From assembly GCA_007129775.1 (NCBI GenBank), contig SKUV01000123.1, forward strand, positions 1 through 5,791: DNA of 5,791 nucleotides, written 5' to 3'. Of the stretch, positions 5,078 through 5,791 are shown piece by piece. The position numbers and the translations under genes are program-made. Within the stretch, counting starts at the first letter, position 1; each line of letters starts with the position of its first letter. Under the pieces are notes generated by a model. That model was not told the origin of the DNA. It did not search any database and saw nothing but the letters and a program-made list of their open reading frames with translations. This DNA is from Paracoccaceae bacterium (GTDB lineage: Bacteria > Pseudomonadota > Alphaproteobacteria > Rhodobacterales > Rhodobacteraceae).

Positions 5078-5791
5078 ATGAGTCACGCCCGCAATCCCGG
5101 CACGCCGCTGCAGCCCGACTGGTTCGCCGGGCAGCGGATCAACCGCCCCGCCACCGAGCGCCGTGCCGCGACCCTGACCGCGCGGCGCAGCCCCAAGAAG
5201 GCGCATCAGGCGGCCTTTCTGCTGAACGCCATCCGCTGCATGGATCTGACCACGCTGGCCGGGGACGATACCGAGGCGCGCGTGGCCCGGCTCTGCGCCA
5301 AGGCCCGCCGCCCGCTGGCCGATGAGATCGTGACCGGGCTGGGTCTTGAGGACATGCCGCGCGTGGGCGCGGTCTGCGTCTATCCGACAATGGTCGGCGC
5401 GGCGGTGCGGGCGCTGGGCAATGCGGGCATCCCGGTGGCCAGCGTCGCCACAGGCTTTCCGGCCGGGCTGATGCCGCTGGATCTGCGGCTGGCCGAAATC
5501 CGCTATGCCGTCGAAATGGGCGCGGCCGAGATCGACATCGTGATCACCCGCGCCCATGTCTTCGCCGCTGACTGGGCCGCACTTTACGACGAGATCGCCG
5601 CCATGCGCGAGGCCTGCGGTCCGGCGCATCTGAAGGCGATCCTGGCCACCGGGGATCTGGCCACGCTGGGCCATGTCTACGCCGCGTCCATGGTGGCGAT
5701 GCAGGCCGGTGCCGATTTCATCAAGACCTCGACGGGCAAGGAGGGGGTGAACGCCACCCTGCCGGTCAGCCTGACGATGGTCCGCGCACTC
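5078..5791 (+). CDS. deoC: Deoxyribose-phosphate aldolase, partial (C-terminus outside window)
   Basis: This cytoplasmic class I aldolase cleaves 2-deoxy-D-ribose 5-phosphate to glyceraldehyde 3-phosphate and acetaldehyde, the last step of deoxynucleoside breakdown. The 238 codons present cover most of the TIM barrel. MDLTTLAGDDT (55-65) starts the core, GAVCVYPTMV (97-106) and ATGFPAG (124-130) follow, and AEIDIV (150-155) holds Asp153, equivalent to E. coli Asp102. HLKAILATGDL (184-194) holds Lys186, and GADFIKTSTGKEGVNAT (211-227) holds Lys216, the Schiff-base lysine (E. coli Lys167). The second active-site lysine (E. coli Lys201) lies beyond the edge. About 50 residues precede the core, as in the long form of roughly 320-340 residues found in alphaproteobacteria and animals. 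The ATG at 5078 has GGAA six bases upstream; an in-frame GTG at 5054 lies just after a TAG and is less likely. The gene is divergent from the iron operon and functionally unrelated to it. Identity is confident. Confidence 0.95.
   Translation, partial: MSHARNPGTPLQPDWFAGQRINRPATERRAATLTARRSPKKAHQAAFLLNAIRCMDLTTLAGDDTEARVARLCAKARRPLADEIVTGLGLEDMPRVGAVCVYPTMVGAAVRALGNAGIPVASVATGFPAGLMPLDLRLAEIRYAVEMGAAEIDIVITRAHVFAADWAALYDEIAAMREACGPAHLKAILATGDLATLGHVYAASMVAMQAGADFIKTSTGKEGVNATLPVSLTMVRAL

Noticed and set aside
5051..5674. A 207-codon minus-strand frame opposite deoC
   Set aside because: It lies within a well-conserved aldolase frame with intact catalytic residues, and its translation shows no recognisable family; it is a shadow of deoC.
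1..5791. A new defence, mobile or otherwise undescribed system
   Set aside because: Every sizeable frame on the coding strands belongs to a known housekeeping or transport family. No repeats of array type, transposase, integrase, nuclease or toxin-like genes were seen.

Overview
The window looks like a stretch of ordinary chromosome from a GC-rich alphaproteobacterium, most likely of the Rhodobacterales. The grounds are the strong GC bias at third codon positions, a short H-NS-family protein of the HvrA/Spb type known from Rhodobacter, and a long-form deoxyribose-phosphate aldolase of the kind common in that order. These points come from recalled family knowledge, not from a database search.

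Layout from left to right. Positions 1-657 (minus) hold the first 219 codons of a YihY/BrkB-family inner-membrane protein; its C-terminus lies outside the window. Positions 713-1030 (minus) encode a 105-residue H-NS-like nucleoid protein. It has a good Shine-Dalgarno site, a recognisable promoter and an 8-bp inverted repeat placed around that promoter. Positions 1119-4803 (minus) are a tightly packed three-gene operon for a periplasmic-binding-protein-dependent ABC importer of the ferric iron (Fbp/Sfu/Afu) type. Transcription order is binding protein (3814-4803), fused two-domain permease (2210-3814), then ATPase (1119-2207). The genes abut or overlap by one base, which suggests translational coupling. 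Positions 4804-5077 are a 274-bp divergent intergenic region. It holds the presumed operon promoter, a hairpin-rich leader, two short palindromes and a possible promoter for the rightward gene. Positions 5078-5791 (plus) hold the first 238 codons of deoxyribose-phosphate aldolase (DeoC), cut by the window end.

How the genes work together. The binding protein captures Fe3+ (or an Fe3+ complex) in the periplasm, the permease passes it through the inner membrane, and the ATPase powers transport. The H-NS-like gene and the yihY-like gene follow in the same orientation, but a hairpin and a new promoter after the ATPase suggest they form a separate unit. DeoC is metabolically unrelated (deoxynucleoside catabolism) and shares only the intergenic control region.

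I found no previously undescribed system. No CRISPR array, mobile element, tRNA, rRNA or defence cassette is visible. The points most worth a second look are the small regulatory structures in the two intergenic regions and the altered iron-ligand positions in the binding protein.
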